NCBI GenBank assembly: GCA_900546175.1
Contig: URBX01000003.1
Coordinates: 62,001-126,000, forward strand
Direction: 5' to 3'
Origin: an uncultured Eggerthella sp.
GTDB taxonomy: Bacteria > Actinomycetota > Coriobacteriia > Coriobacteriales > Eggerthellaceae
Length of the DNA: 64,000 nucleotides
This document shows, piece by piece, positions 34,975-43,590 of the stretch (the stretch's first letter is position 1; the number at the start of each line of letters is the position of its first letter). The notes below the pieces were generated by a model. That model worked only from the letters and a program-made list of their open reading frames with translations, was not told where the DNA came from and did not search any database. Position numbers and translations under genes: made by a program.

Positions 34975-35982
34975 TTAAGCTTCAAGAACAAAAGGAACAA
35001 CGTGAGCTACTCCTTGTTCAGGCGTAATGACCGCATCCTCATTATCGATATCAATAAGCTGGTAACGGTTATTACCCATTCCTAATTCTTTCATATAGCT
35101 TAGCTGCCTATGACCGTGACGAGTTTCAATACGCTCGCAGAGATTCTTATTATCTTCTGGTTTCATTGCATAAATCAAGTCAACTGAAGCAGTATCAGCA
35201 GCAAGAATATCAAGCGAAGCCACGATGCCTACATTAGGAGTAACAACTGGTTCAGCAGAAAGGCCTTCACAGTCACAACTTACCGACATATTACGCATAA
35301 CATTTACAAAGCAGATATTCTTACCAAAATGCTCAATAACCGATTTGGTTGATTCGGTCATACGCTCCATAAACTCTTCTTCGTTTATGTCCCACATATT
35401 CATTGAGCCCGGATTAGTATGAATCCAACTTTTTCCAATACGACCATCAGCGCAACCGATACCAATATTCTTATTTGAGCCACCAAAACCGCCCATAGTA
35501 TGGCCCTTAAAATGAGTTAGCGCAATCAAGGAGTCATAGTTGGAAAGATTTTTACCAACCGCCATAGATTCAAACCATTTGCCCTGAGTAATAGGAAAGT
35601 TAGTCACGCCTTCTTCGTCCAAAATATCAACCGGCGCAAAGGTCCAACCATTATGCTCAATAGTTTCACGGTGCTTTTCAGTGGTATAGCGATCACCTTC
35701 GTAATACGTATTGGTCTCTACAATAGTTGCATCCTGAAGTTCCTTTTCGAAAAGCTCTTTAACCCAAGGACGAGGGATAATGTTTGGACCATCTTTTTCA
35801 CCTGTATGAAGCTTTACCGCAACCTTGCCCTTAATGGCGCCTGACACACGGTTATAAATCTTTCGAAGGCCCTCTGCGCTTAAATCACGAGTGAAAAATA
35901 CAATTGATTCTTCGCCCGTACGCTCACAGTAAGGAACATACTTATTACCATCAGTTCCAGGAGTTTTAATAAGGTCGGCCAT
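34975..35982 (-). CDS. DUF362 domain protein
   Basis: This 335-residue protein matches DUF362, a family often fused to or found with ferredoxins in anaerobes. Evidence is KVAVKLHTGEKDGPN, THFKGHTMGGFGGSNKNIG, CADGRIGK and a Cys pair VSCDCEGLS. No 4Fe-4S ferredoxin motif is present. Its biochemical role is unresolved; electron transfer or metal handling has been suggested. It is the first gene of a minus-strand run with DUF6125 and LysR. Two 20-base direct repeats lie upstream. AGGAGG precedes the ATG. Confidence 0.85.
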   Translation of the reverse strand: MADLIKTPGTDGNKYVPYCERTGEESIVFFTRDLSAEGLRKIYNRVSGAIKGKVAVKLHTGEKDGPNIIPRPWVKELFEKELQDATIVETNTYYEGDRYTTEKHRETIEHNGWTFAPVDILDEEGVTNFPITQGKWFESMAVGKNLSNYDSLIALTHFKGHTMGGFGGSNKNIGIGCADGRIGKSWIHTNPGSMNMWDINEEEFMERMTESTKSVIEHFGKNICFVNVMRNMSVSCDCEGLSAEPVVTPNVGIVASLDILAADTASVDLIYAMKPEDNKNLCERIETRHGHRQLSYMKELGMGNNRYQLIDIDNEDAVITPEQGVAHVVPFVLEA

Positions 35983-36089
35983 GATTCCTCCTTTACTAAA
36001 GCCCTCTGTTCAAAGAAGAAGGGCTCTGATTCAACTTTTATGACTATTGTAGTTGTTTTTGTATAAGAGACGATGAAGTGGCACGTTTT

Positions 36090-36143
36090 CGCGCAATATA
36101 GCGTATCACACAGCACAGCGTAACGCGTGATATACCGTATCAC
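36090..36143. promoter_or_regulatory. Two 20-base direct repeats upstream of DUF362
   Basis: CGCGCAATATAGCGTATCAC (36090-36109) and CGCGTGATATACCGTATCAC (36124-36143) agree at 16 of 20 bases and start 34 bases apart. The second also contains the inverted repeat CGTGATA-N5-TATCACG (36126-36144). This looks like a regulator's paired binding site; the nearby LysR protein is one candidate. Confidence 0.5.
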
Positions 36144-36173
36144 GTACTATAACGCACATGGCACAGAAGAAAA

Positions 36174-36195
36174 ATGGCACTCCGAAGAGTGCCAT
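36174..36195 (-). terminator. Terminator of the decarboxylase operon
   Basis: ATGGCACTC and GAGTGCCAT form a perfect 9-base stem with a 4-base loop. On the minus strand it is followed by TTTTTCTTC. It lies about 70 bases beyond the oadB stop codon. Confidence 0.85.
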
Positions 36196-36262
36196 AGAGA
36201 TGATGAGTTTCTCAACTCGTATATATGTTTCAGCAAATACACAAACTGTGCAGAAATCCTAG

Positions 36263-37447
36263 CTACAAGAAGATTGCCAGCATAAAGCCCGCCGCAACCG
36301 CAGAACCAATAACACCTGCAACGTTTGGACCCATAGCGTGCATAAGCAAGAAGTTGCTTGGATTAGCCTTCTGACCTTCCGACTGAGAAACACGAGCAGC
36401 CATAGGAACCGCAGATACGCCCGCAGAACCAATGAGCGGGTTAATTTTGCCACCAGAAATCTTGCACATAAGCTTACCAATGAGCAAACCACCTGCAGTT
36501 GCCAAGCAGAATGCCAACAAGCCAAGAACAACAATTTCGAGAGTTTCAATAGTCAAGAAGCGATAGTACAAAGCGGTACCACCAACAGAGGTTGCCAAGA
36601 AGATAGTAACGATATTCATCAAAGCATTCTGAGCAGTGTCAGACAAACGATCAGTTACGCCAGACTCCTTAAACAAGTTACCCAACATCAAGCAACCAAG
36701 CAATGGAGCAACAGATGGGAGCAACAAACAAACGAAGATAGTAACAATAATAGGGAACAAAATCTTCTGAGTCTTGGTTACAGTGCGCAACTGTTCCATC
36801 TTAATCTGGCGCTCTTTCTCAGTGGTGAGTAAGCGCATAATTGGAGGCTGAATCAAAGGAATCAAAGCCATATATGAATATGCAGCAATTGCAATAGCTG
36901 CCAAATATTCAGGAGCTAACTGCGAAGTCAGCCAAATTGCGGTAGGACCGTCAGCGCCACCAATAATAGCAATAGAAGCAGCTACGTTTGGAGCAAAACC
37001 AATTGCACCTGCGAGCAAGAAAGCACCGAAGATGCCCAACTGTGCTGCTGCACCCAAAAGCAAGCTCTTAGGATTTGCGAGCAGTGGGCCAAAGTCGGTC
37101 ATTGCACCAACGCCAATAAAAATCAAGCAAGGGTACAAGCCAGTCTTAACACCCAAGTACAAAATGTCTAACAATCCACCTTCATGGAAGACATTAGTTA
37201 CCGTTACATCACCAGCAATATATCCGTCCCACAATTCTGGATGGAACATGCCGCCACCAGGAAGGTTTGCAAGCAACATACCGAATGCAATACCAACTAA
37301 AAGTAGAGGCTCAAATTTTTTGCGAATACCTAAATAAAGAAGGAAGCAGGCTAGGGCAAGCATGATAATCTGACGGAAGTCAGTAAAGATCATGCTAAAA
37401 CCTGACGTCTCCCAGATTCGCATTAAAACTTCAACTACATTTTCCAC
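36263..37447 (-). CDS. oadB: Sodium-pumping decarboxylase beta subunit
   Basis: This 394-residue integral membrane subunit decarboxylates carboxybiotin and pumps Na+ out. The conserved ion-binding region IAIIGGADGPTAIW carries the key Asp, and a C-terminal stretch HAMGPNVAGVIGSAVAAG is typical of OadB/GcdB/MmdB. It is the last gene of the four-gene set oadA-oadG-carrier-oadB, beginning 10 bases after the carrier stop. A terminator follows. Which acid is decarboxylated is decided by the alpha subunit. Confidence 0.95.
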   Translation of the reverse strand: MENVVEVLMRIWETSGFSMIFTDFRQIIMLALACFLLYLGIRKKFEPLLLVGIAFGMLLANLPGGGMFHPELWDGYIAGDVTVTNVFHEGGLLDILYLGVKTGLYPCLIFIGVGAMTDFGPLLANPKSLLLGAAAQLGIFGAFLLAGAIGFAPNVAASIAIIGGADGPTAIWLTSQLAPEYLAAIAIAAYSYMALIPLIQPPIMRLLTTEKERQIKMEQLRTVTKTQKILFPIIVTIFVCLLLPSVAPLLGCLMLGNLFKESGVTDRLSDTAQNALMNIVTIFLATSVGGTALYYRFLTIETLEIVVLGLLAFCLATAGGLLIGKLMCKISGGKINPLIGSAGVSAVPMAARVSQSEGQKANPSNFLLMHAMGPNVAGVIGSAVAAGFMLAIFL

Positions 37448-37457
37448 TGGTACGCCC

Positions 37458-37847
37458 CTAAATCAAAAGAAGAGTCTCGCCAGTGTCAACAGTCTGACCG
37501 ACTGAAGCAACAATAGCTTTTACGGTGCCTGCGCAAGGAGCATTAACGTCAACGTTCATTTTCATTGCTTCAACAACAGCAACAACATCGCCCTCTGCAA
37601 CCGCATCTCCAACTTTTACGTTGATAGATACAACACCTGCAGGCATTGGCGCAACAACTGGAGTACCATCACCTGCTGCAACAGGAGCTGCTGCAGGAGC
37701 TGCTGGAGCAGCAGCCGCGGCTGGAGCAGCTGCAACAGGAGCAGCAACTGCAGGAGCTTTTGCTTCGTACTCATCAATAATCATTGCTTCGCCTTGTTCG
37801 ACTTCAACCTCATAGGTCTTGTCTTTTAAGGTTACGATATATTTCAT
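37458..37847 (-). CDS. Biotin carrier subunit of the sodium-pumping decarboxylase
   Basis: This 129-residue protein begins with a short strand region, passes through a flexible Ala/Pro-rich linker (about residues 29-62) and ends in a biotinyl domain. The biotin-accepting Lys is in VVEAMKMNVDV, about 35 residues from the C-terminus. It carries CO2 from the carboxyltransferase to the membrane pump. The start overlaps the end of the oadG-like gene by 4 bases. It is equivalent to the C-terminal domain of OadA in systems where it is fused, or to GcdC/MmdC. Confidence 0.94.
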   Translation of the reverse strand: MKYIVTLKDKTYEVEVEQGEAMIIDEYEAKAPAVAAPVAAAPAAAAAPAAPAAAPVAAGDGTPVVAPMPAGVVSINVKVGDAVAEGDVVAVVEAMKMNVDVNAPCAGTVKAIVASVGQTVDTGETLLLI

Positions 37848-38185
37848 TTGACCTCCTTGATGGAGATGAACCTCAGTTCATTCAAAGGTTTACCTAATTC
37901 ATCAGCAACAATTGCCATAATCATTGCGGCACTTCTTGGATCAGTGTCGTATAACTTCAAATCACCCGCAGAGCCAGGTGCCAAGGGACGCTCAGCTGCC
38001 GGAGCAGCAGTTGCTGCCTCACTAGCAGGAGCAGCTGCTTTCTTACTCTCAAGCTTGTCGGTTACTGCCATCAAAATCTTAACAACGAGAATAAGAATAG
38101 CAAGAACGACAAATACCAGACAGATACCAAATACGGAATAAAAGAGGTAATCCCCCATACCCATTTGAACTACAGAAGCATCCAT
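37844..38185 (-). CDS. OadG/gamma-delta-type small membrane subunit
   Basis: This 113-residue protein has one N-terminal membrane span (about residues 12-35: FGICLVFVVLAILILVV in part) and an Ala-rich linker. A C-terminal segment of about 40 residues (AAMIMAIVADELGKP) follows. The first part matches OadG/MmdD, which anchors the complex and helps assembly. The C-terminal segment resembles the N-terminus of delta subunits that bind the carboxyltransferase. It lies between oadA (1-base overlap) and the carrier (4-base overlap). Confidence 0.88.
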   Translation of the reverse strand: MDASVVQMGMGDYLFYSVFGICLVFVVLAILILVVKILMAVTDKLESKKAAAPASEAATAAPAAERPLAPGSAGDLKLYDTDPRSAAMIMAIVADELGKPLNELRFISIKEVK

Positions 38186-39576
38186 TATTCTGCCGCCCTA
38201 ATGCTGTAGGAAACACGCTTCTCTTCTTCTTCCTGACGAGCAGCAAAGAATGCTTCAGCAACCTGAGGGAATGCAATGTAAGACAATACATCTTCTTCAC
38301 AACGTGCACGATCGCCAAGCTCAGCAGCTGCCTTTTCGTAGGTATCAGTTGGAAGAGTATCAGCATATCTGCCTTCAAGAGGCTTTTCGTCGCCCAATAC
38401 CTTAGTCAAGATTTCTGGGTCAATTGGAGCAGGTGTTTTACCATACTCACCGCGGCAATATGCCTTTACTTCGTTAGAAACATTCTTATAACGCTCGCCA
38501 ACCAAAACGTTATTAACTGCCTGGTTGCCAACAATCTGAGAAGTTGGAGTTACCAATGGAGGATAACCAAGGTCTGCACGAACGCGTGGGGTTTCCTTAA
38601 GAGCTTCCTCATACTTATCAAGAGCGTTCATCATCTTCAACTGAGACAAGAGGTTAGACAACATGCCGCCAGGAATCTGATGGTCAAGGCACTGAGTGTC
38701 AGTTGCCATAGAAATTGGGTTTAATGTGCTGTCTTCAAGGTACTCATTACGAATTGGCTTGAAGTAATCAGCAATAGCAAAGAGGGTCTTCTGGTCAAGG
38801 TCAATGTCATAACCAAGCTCTTTGAGGCTTACTGCTAAAGTTTCAGTAGCTGGCTGAGAAGTACCACCAGAGAATGGTGAGATTGCGGTATCGATAATAT
38901 CAGCACCTGCCTCAACAGCCTTAAGATAGGTCATAAATGCAGTGCCAGTAGTGCTGTGAGTATGAACAACAAGAGGCAAATCTACGGCATCTTTAATGCT
39001 GCCAACCAGCTTGTAAGCGTTGTCAGGGGTCATAATACCTGCCATGTCCTTAATGCAGATAGTTGAAACGCCCATTGCTTGAAGTTCTTTTGCCATCTTT
39101 ACATACGCATCTAAGGTATGAACAGGGCTTGTGGTATAGCTGATAGCACCAGAAGGAGTTCCGCCTGCTTCAAGAGTTGCTTCAATAGCAACCTTGAGGT
39201 TTTCCAAGTCGTTCAATGCGTCAAAAATTCGAATGATGTCAATACCATTGCGAACCGCTGCATGAACAAAACGCTTAACTATATCATCTGAATAATGCTT
39301 GTAACCAAGAATGTTCTGGCCGCGCAAAAGCATCTGGAGCTTTGTGTTTGGCATTGCGGCGCGAAGCTTACGCAAGCGCTCCCAAGGATCTTCGTTGAGA
39401 TACCTCAGGCAAACGTCAAATGTTGCGCCACCCCAACATTCAACTGAGTAATAACCTGCTTGGTCAATTGTTTTTAGGATAGGTTCCATCTTGTCAAAGG
39501 AAAGTCTTGTAGCAATGAGACTCTGGCCTGCATCGCGCAAGACGGTTTCAGTGAAACCAACCTTCTGCCTGGACAT
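38185..39576 (-). CDS. oadA: Oxaloacetate decarboxylase alpha / carboxyltransferase subunit
   Basis: This 463-residue TIM-barrel carboxyltransferase has the start TETVLRDAGQSL, MLLRGQN and the metal-binding VHTHSTTGTA. It also has SPFSGGTSQPATE and a C-terminal PYC/OADA helical domain. It transfers CO2 from oxaloacetate (or possibly methylmalonyl-CoA, as in the transcarboxylase 5S type) to biotin. The usual C-terminal biotin domain is absent and supplied by the separate gene at 37458. GGAGGTG sits before the ATG. First gene of a Na+-pump operon. Confidence 0.93.
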   Translation of the reverse strand: MSRQKVGFTETVLRDAGQSLIATRLSFDKMEPILKTIDQAGYYSVECWGGATFDVCLRYLNEDPWERLRKLRAAMPNTKLQMLLRGQNILGYKHYSDDIVKRFVHAAVRNGIDIIRIFDALNDLENLKVAIEATLEAGGTPSGAISYTTSPVHTLDAYVKMAKELQAMGVSTICIKDMAGIMTPDNAYKLVGSIKDAVDLPLVVHTHSTTGTAFMTYLKAVEAGADIIDTAISPFSGGTSQPATETLAVSLKELGYDIDLDQKTLFAIADYFKPIRNEYLEDSTLNPISMATDTQCLDHQIPGGMLSNLLSQLKMMNALDKYEEALKETPRVRADLGYPPLVTPTSQIVGNQAVNNVLVGERYKNVSNEVKAYCRGEYGKTPAPIDPEILTKVLGDEKPLEGRYADTLPTDTYEKAAAELGDRARCEEDVLSYIAFPQVAEAFFAARQEEEEKRVSYSIRAAE

Positions 39577-39740
39577 ATATACACCTCCATATTTATGACT
39601 GATTCACAAATTTTAGAATAACGCAATCCTACCGAGAAATCGAAAAATGATAAAGGCATAGATAATAGGTAAAAGGAGTTGTTTTACCTACGAACATGTT
39701 CAGTTTTACTGTTTTGAAACACTCAGGCTTGCGTGCTTTT

Positions 39741-41255
39741 TTACTTCCTGACTGCATCGCCTAGAAGCGGATCGTTGAGAAACTCTTTGTACTCATCCCA
39801 TGCTCCCGTTTCATCCTTGATATCGAATTTCTCAGGATTAAATACCGGATCATAGCCGTGCTTCTTTTGTATTTCATAATCTTTCAGAATTGCTGCCGCT
39901 TTACCTGAAAGAAGCACAATAGCAATAATGTTTGCCCAACCTAAAAGTCCGTATCCAATATCGCCCATTGCCCACATAGCGTCGGCCGAAATAACCGCAC
40001 CTGCAAACGAAGCCAAAATGAACACTACGCGCGCAACGGTAATTGCTTTTTTGGAACCGTTAGTTAAATAGTTAACGTTTGATTCAGCCTGATAACAATA
40101 GCCGGTCAAGGAAGTAAATACGAACAAAACAATGATGATAGCCAGAAGCTGTCCGCACCAATCACCATAGGTGCTGGTAAGTGCGAATTGAGTCCACTTA
40201 ATACCTGCTTCAATACCACCTGTTTGACTTACCAAAAAAGCACCATTCGCATCAACTACATCGTACATGCCGGTCAAAATAACAATCAATGCAGTTGCGG
40301 TGCCAACTAACAGCGTGTCTGCATAAATAGAGCATGCTTGGATAAGACCCTGCTTCGCAGGATGAGAACATTCAGCAGCTGCAGAGACAATAGCACCACA
40401 GCCCATGCCTGCCTCGTTGGAATAAATACCACGTTTTACGCCCCACGAAATGGCAGAACCAATAATTGCACCAAAGAGAGCATTTGCGCCAATTGCGGAA
40501 GAAATAATCATGCTAAAAGCAGCAGGAATTTCGGAAAAATGCAAGCCCAAAATAATGACGGCCAACACAATATAAATGAGGCACATAACGGGAGCTACTA
40601 ATTCGGCCAAACGAGCAATGCGCTTAATTGATCCAAACACAACGAAAGCAAGAATGGCACAACAAACAGCACCTACAATAACTCGGTCAACATTAAAGGC
40701 TTCTTCAAAGACAATAACAAGCGAGTTAATCTGAACGCCCGGAAGCAAAAGGCCTGGTCCAAGAATGGCGCAAATTGCAAAAACAATCGCATAAGGCTTA
40801 CACTTCAAACCCTTTTTCAGGTAATAAGCAGGGCCACCAACAAATACCCCATTTTTGTCTTTTTCTTTGTAAGCCTGACCAAGAGTTGCTTCAGTAAAAG
40901 CAGAAGCAGCACCAATAATAGCAATAATCCACATCCAGAAAATTGCACCAGGACCACCAAAGTAAATTGCAGAGGCAATACCTGCAATATTACCCATTCC
41001 AACACGAGCGCCTACGGTAGTGGCAAAAGCCTGAAATCCAGAAATACCTTTTGGCTTACCACTTCTACTTGCTATCAATTCAGCAGATTTATCACCCTTG
41101 GCAAGAAGACGAATCATATCTCCAAACAAACGGAGCTGCGGAAAACCTAACCGGATAGAGAGAAAGAGACCAACACCTAAGCAGAGAAATACCAGCGGCA
41201 TACTCCAAACCAGGCTATCGATATCATTGACGAGGGCGGTAAATTGCTCCATCAA
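39741..41255 (-). CDS. AGCS-family sodium/alanine-glycine symporter
   Basis: This 504-residue transporter has about eleven spans and AGCS family motifs: GSRSGKPKGISGFQAF-like start (SGKPKGISGFQAFATTVG), GPGAIFWMW, YSNEAGMG and a C-terminal cytoplasmic tail. It imports alanine, glycine or similar with Na+. This fits the sodium gradient made by the nearby decarboxylase, and it lies 164 bases upstream of oadA on the same strand. The start follows AAAGGAATTTG. No glycine riboswitch is evident upstream. Confidence 0.94.
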   Translation of the reverse strand: MMEQFTALVNDIDSLVWSMPLVFLCLGVGLFLSIRLGFPQLRLFGDMIRLLAKGDKSAELIASRSGKPKGISGFQAFATTVGARVGMGNIAGIASAIYFGGPGAIFWMWIIAIIGAASAFTEATLGQAYKEKDKNGVFVGGPAYYLKKGLKCKPYAIVFAICAILGPGLLLPGVQINSLVIVFEEAFNVDRVIVGAVCCAILAFVVFGSIKRIARLAELVAPVMCLIYIVLAVIILGLHFSEIPAAFSMIISSAIGANALFGAIIGSAISWGVKRGIYSNEAGMGCGAIVSAAAECSHPAKQGLIQACSIYADTLLVGTATALIVILTGMYDVVDANGAFLVSQTGGIEAGIKWTQFALTSTYGDWCGQLLAIIIVLFVFTSLTGYCYQAESNVNYLTNGSKKAITVARVVFILASFAGAVISADAMWAMGDIGYGLLGWANIIAIVLLSGKAAAILKDYEIQKKHGYDPVFNPEKFDIKDETGAWDEYKEFLNDPLLGDAVRK

Positions 41256-41668
41256 ATTCCTTTCATAGTTTCAGAATCTGTCCAACCACAAAAAATGTGA
41301 GTGCATTGCGATTCGAATAGTGCTTATTTATAACCTAAAAGTAAGGACGGGCGCCATGCTTGTATCAAGCACGCAAGAATTCCCCTCTCACATAGTCAAT
41401 TGTCAAACTGCATTAGTTTATTATTTAGTCCTACTTAAAACCCCCAGAAGAATAAGTAAAAGGTGTTTCGGGAAAAAATTATCGGGCAACGGAAAACAAA
41501 TACACCAATCCATTCCTTTCAAGTAAATTATCTGGCAATTTGTTACGTATTCATCATTTAAAGAAACCAATAGATTCACCTTTTTCCATAGGCCGACTTG
41601 ACTAAACTGAGTTGCAAACGGAAAATTTGTTTAGGCAAACCGTATAGGCAATTATTAGGGGATTTGTT
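41256..41668. other. Non-coding interval (413 bases) between AGCS and the tail-anchored protein
   Basis: This divergent promoter region contains a small hairpin GCTTG-TAT-CAAGC near 41357-41370 and a plausible plus-strand promoter: TTGACT at 41598-41603 and GAAAAT at 41621-41626, spacing 17. AGGGGA sits before the ATG at 41669. I see no structured RNA family that I recognise and no credible small gene; the interval is long for this compact genome. Confidence 0.5.
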
Positions 41669-42457
41669 ATGCAAACAAGAACTTTTGAAGCAACTGCTGA
41701 GCTTGCTGCTCAGGTTAAAGAAGGCATTAGCGCATCTAAGGCCCGCACCATTGTGAGCGAAGAAGAAAAAGTAACCTACCTTCGCAAAGCAATCACTTTC
41801 TTTTTGACCGAAGTTGAAGGCGGCATTGAACTTTCTAGCTCAGCTGCTGGTACTGGCGATTTTCTTTTTGAAGCAAACTGGGTAGAAGGCGTTTTAAACG
41901 GAAAAGATCCAAACGAAGAGCCTGCTTGCGCACCTAAAGAAGAATCGGTTCCAGTTCCTGCAACAATCATTGCGCTTCCTGCTGGTCCAAGCACGGTAAA
42001 ACCAAATCCTACGAGCTTTACTGTTCCTGCAGCGGTTGTTATTGAAGCAATTAAAGAATGTGATACCCGCACTCTTGGTGCAACCGAGGAAGGCACTACC
42101 ACTTATGTAAGCAAAGCTCAGTTCACTATTACTGAAACTGCAGAAGGATTTGTTCTTGCGAGCGCAGCTGCTGGCCCAGGAGATTTCTACGCAGAACTTA
42201 ACTGGATTAACAGCATTCTTCCACAAGAAGCTCCTGAAGAGAAGAAGCCAGGTGCCGCTGATGAAGCAAAAACTCCTGCAGAGAAAGCTCCCGCAAAACA
42301 AGTTGCTGCAAACTCAGCTCCTGCAGCTTGCACCAATAACCAGGTAGCTGTTGCTGATTCTGCTCCTGTTAAAGAAATTGCCCTAACAACTGTTCTTGCA
42401 ATTGCAGGTGCTGCTCTTGTTTCCTTTGCAGTAATTAAGAGCATTTTCAAGAAGTAA
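41669..42457 (+). CDS. Unrecognised tail-anchored protein with a duplicated ~75-residue domain
   Basis: I do not recognise this 262-residue protein. It holds two related domains, residues 3-77 and 115-185, both ending with a shared SxAAGxGDF motif (SSAAGTGDF 57-65, SAAAGPGDF 165-173) and an NW followed by a hydrophobic helix. An Ala/Pro/Lys-rich linker (about 186-235) leads to one C-terminal membrane span (236-257) and a KK end. No signal peptide is seen, so the domains would face the cytoplasm, tail-anchored. The ATG follows AGGGGA. It is monocistronic with hairpins at 42464 and 42537. Confidence 0.75.
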   Translation: MQTRTFEATAELAAQVKEGISASKARTIVSEEEKVTYLRKAITFFLTEVEGGIELSSSAAGTGDFLFEANWVEGVLNGKDPNEEPACAPKEESVPVPATIIALPAGPSTVKPNPTSFTVPAAVVIEAIKECDTRTLGATEEGTTTYVSKAQFTITETAEGFVLASAAAGPGDFYAELNWINSILPQEAPEEKKPGAADEAKTPAEKAPAKQVAANSAPAACTNNQVAVADSAPVKEIALTTVLAIAGAALVSFAVIKSIFKK

Positions 42458-42463
42458 TCACGC

Positions 42464-42488
42464 CCTCAGATTAAAACCAAATCTGAGG
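42464..42488 (+). repeat. Inverted repeat directly after the tail-anchored gene
   Basis: CCTCAGATT and AATCTGAGG are perfectly complementary over 9 bases around a 7-base loop, starting 6 bases after the stop codon. There is no T-tract, so it may stabilise the mRNA end rather than terminate. Confidence 0.6.
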
Positions 42489-42536
42489 AATGAGAGACAT
42501 TCATGGTGGCCTTGACGTAAATCAATGCCACTAGTT

Positions 42537-42577
42537 CCCCACAAAAGTACTGATTGAGGCTTTTGTGGGGACTTTTT
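42537..42577 (+). terminator. Intrinsic terminator of the tail-anchored gene
   Basis: CCCCACAAAAG (42537-42547) pairs perfectly with CTTTTGTGGGG (42560-42570) and is followed by ACTTTTTT. It also lies just past the stop of the converging lipoprotein gene. Confidence 0.85.
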
Positions 42578-42585
42578 TACCTAGA

Positions 42586-43590
42586 TTATCGAAGATACTC
42601 ATTCTCGAGTCGCGACAAGGTACCATCTTTTTTCATTGCTTGAATAGCTTCATTAATATCTTCAAGCAGTTCTGCGTTCTTACTATTCACCATTACGCCA
42701 TAAGAATCCGTAGAAGCAATGCGAGCGAATATCTCTAACGCAGGATAATTTGCAATTTGAACCTTTGCCTGATAATACTCCAAGACAACCGCATCAACTT
42801 CTCCTGCTTCAAGCGCAGCTAAACAAGCTTGTGCGGATGAATATTCAATAACATCTTCAGAAAAAGTTTCTTTTGCATACTGAACCTGAGAATATCCCGC
42901 TACGCTTGCAATTCTTCTCTCTTTTAAAGAATCAAGCGTTACAAACGTATCAGTTTCGGTTTTTCCTTGTGTATCTGCCACTAAACCATCCGATTTTTTA
43001 CCGACAGATTCTTCAGTAGTCTGTTTTTCAACATCGGAGTTTCCCGCGTTTGAATCTTGAGCATCCACGCCTTGGGCTGTTTGAGTCTCTCCATTTTCAG
43101 TTTTTCCTGCCGCTAAACCATCAGAAGCTTGGGCTTCCTCGTCAGAAAATACCGAATCGCTTCGAACAATAAGAGCGTTGTCGCCATAGAAATACGCCTC
43201 TGAAAAAGCAACCCCTTCTGGCTGTTCGGAAGGAATAGAGAAAGAAGCAATTGCAACATCGTACGTACGACCCGACTCCATGGCTTTTTTAATTTCGTTG
43301 AATTGAGCGTTCTCGATAACAATTTCCAAACCCAAACGAGAAGCCAATTCCTGAGCAAGCGCACTATCAAAACCTACGATTTGATCATCTTTCCAATACT
43401 CAAAAGGCTCTGCGTCGGCCGAAGTGACCACCGTTAATGTTCCCGGACGCACTAATTTGTATCCTTTTGAATCAGCAACCGAGCATCCCGTTTGCGAAAT
43501 CAGAAAAACAAAAGAAAGCAACAGGGTAAGTACTGCAATAAGAACTACTCGTATGGATTGTTTTGCCTGATTAAAGATTGCCGTTCTCAT
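42586..43590 (-). CDS. Amino-acid-type solute-binding lipoprotein with acidic insert
   Basis: This 334-residue lipoprotein has a signal peptide with a lipobox ending in QTGC (Cys36). It has the family 3 solute-binding fold: LTVVTSADAEPFEYW, IVGFDSALAQELA, and VNSKNAELLEDINEAI near the end. A polar, acidic low-complexity insert of ~65 residues (about 150-215, with two related SDGL-x-A segments) interrupts the region between the lobes. It should bind an amino acid or similar outside the cell; no permease or ATPase is nearby. The start overlaps the YerC-like gene by 20 bases. Confidence 0.85.
   Translation of the reverse strand: MRTAIFNQAKQSIRVVLIAVLTLLLSFVFLISQTGCSVADSKGYKLVRPGTLTVVTSADAEPFEYWKDDQIVGFDSALAQELASRLGLEIVIENAQFNEIKKAMESGRTYDVAIASFSIPSEQPEGVAFSEAYFYGDNALIVRSDSVFSDEEAQASDGLAAGKTENGETQTAQGVDAQDSNAGNSDVEKQTTEESVGKKSDGLVADTQGKTETDTFVTLDSLKERRIASVAGYSQVQYAKETFSEDVIEYSSAQACLAALEAGEVDAVVLEYYQAKVQIANYPALEIFARIASTDSYGVMVNSKNAELLEDINEAIQAMKKDGTLSRLENEYLR

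Noticed and set aside
37525..37815. Ala/Thr/Gly-rich plus-strand open frame
   Set aside because: Shadow of the Ala/Pro linker in the biotin carrier gene.
41776..42450. Several minus-strand open frames opposite the tail-anchored gene
   Set aside because: They mirror its biased codons; the plus-strand gene has a ribosome site, a terminator and an internal protein-level duplication.
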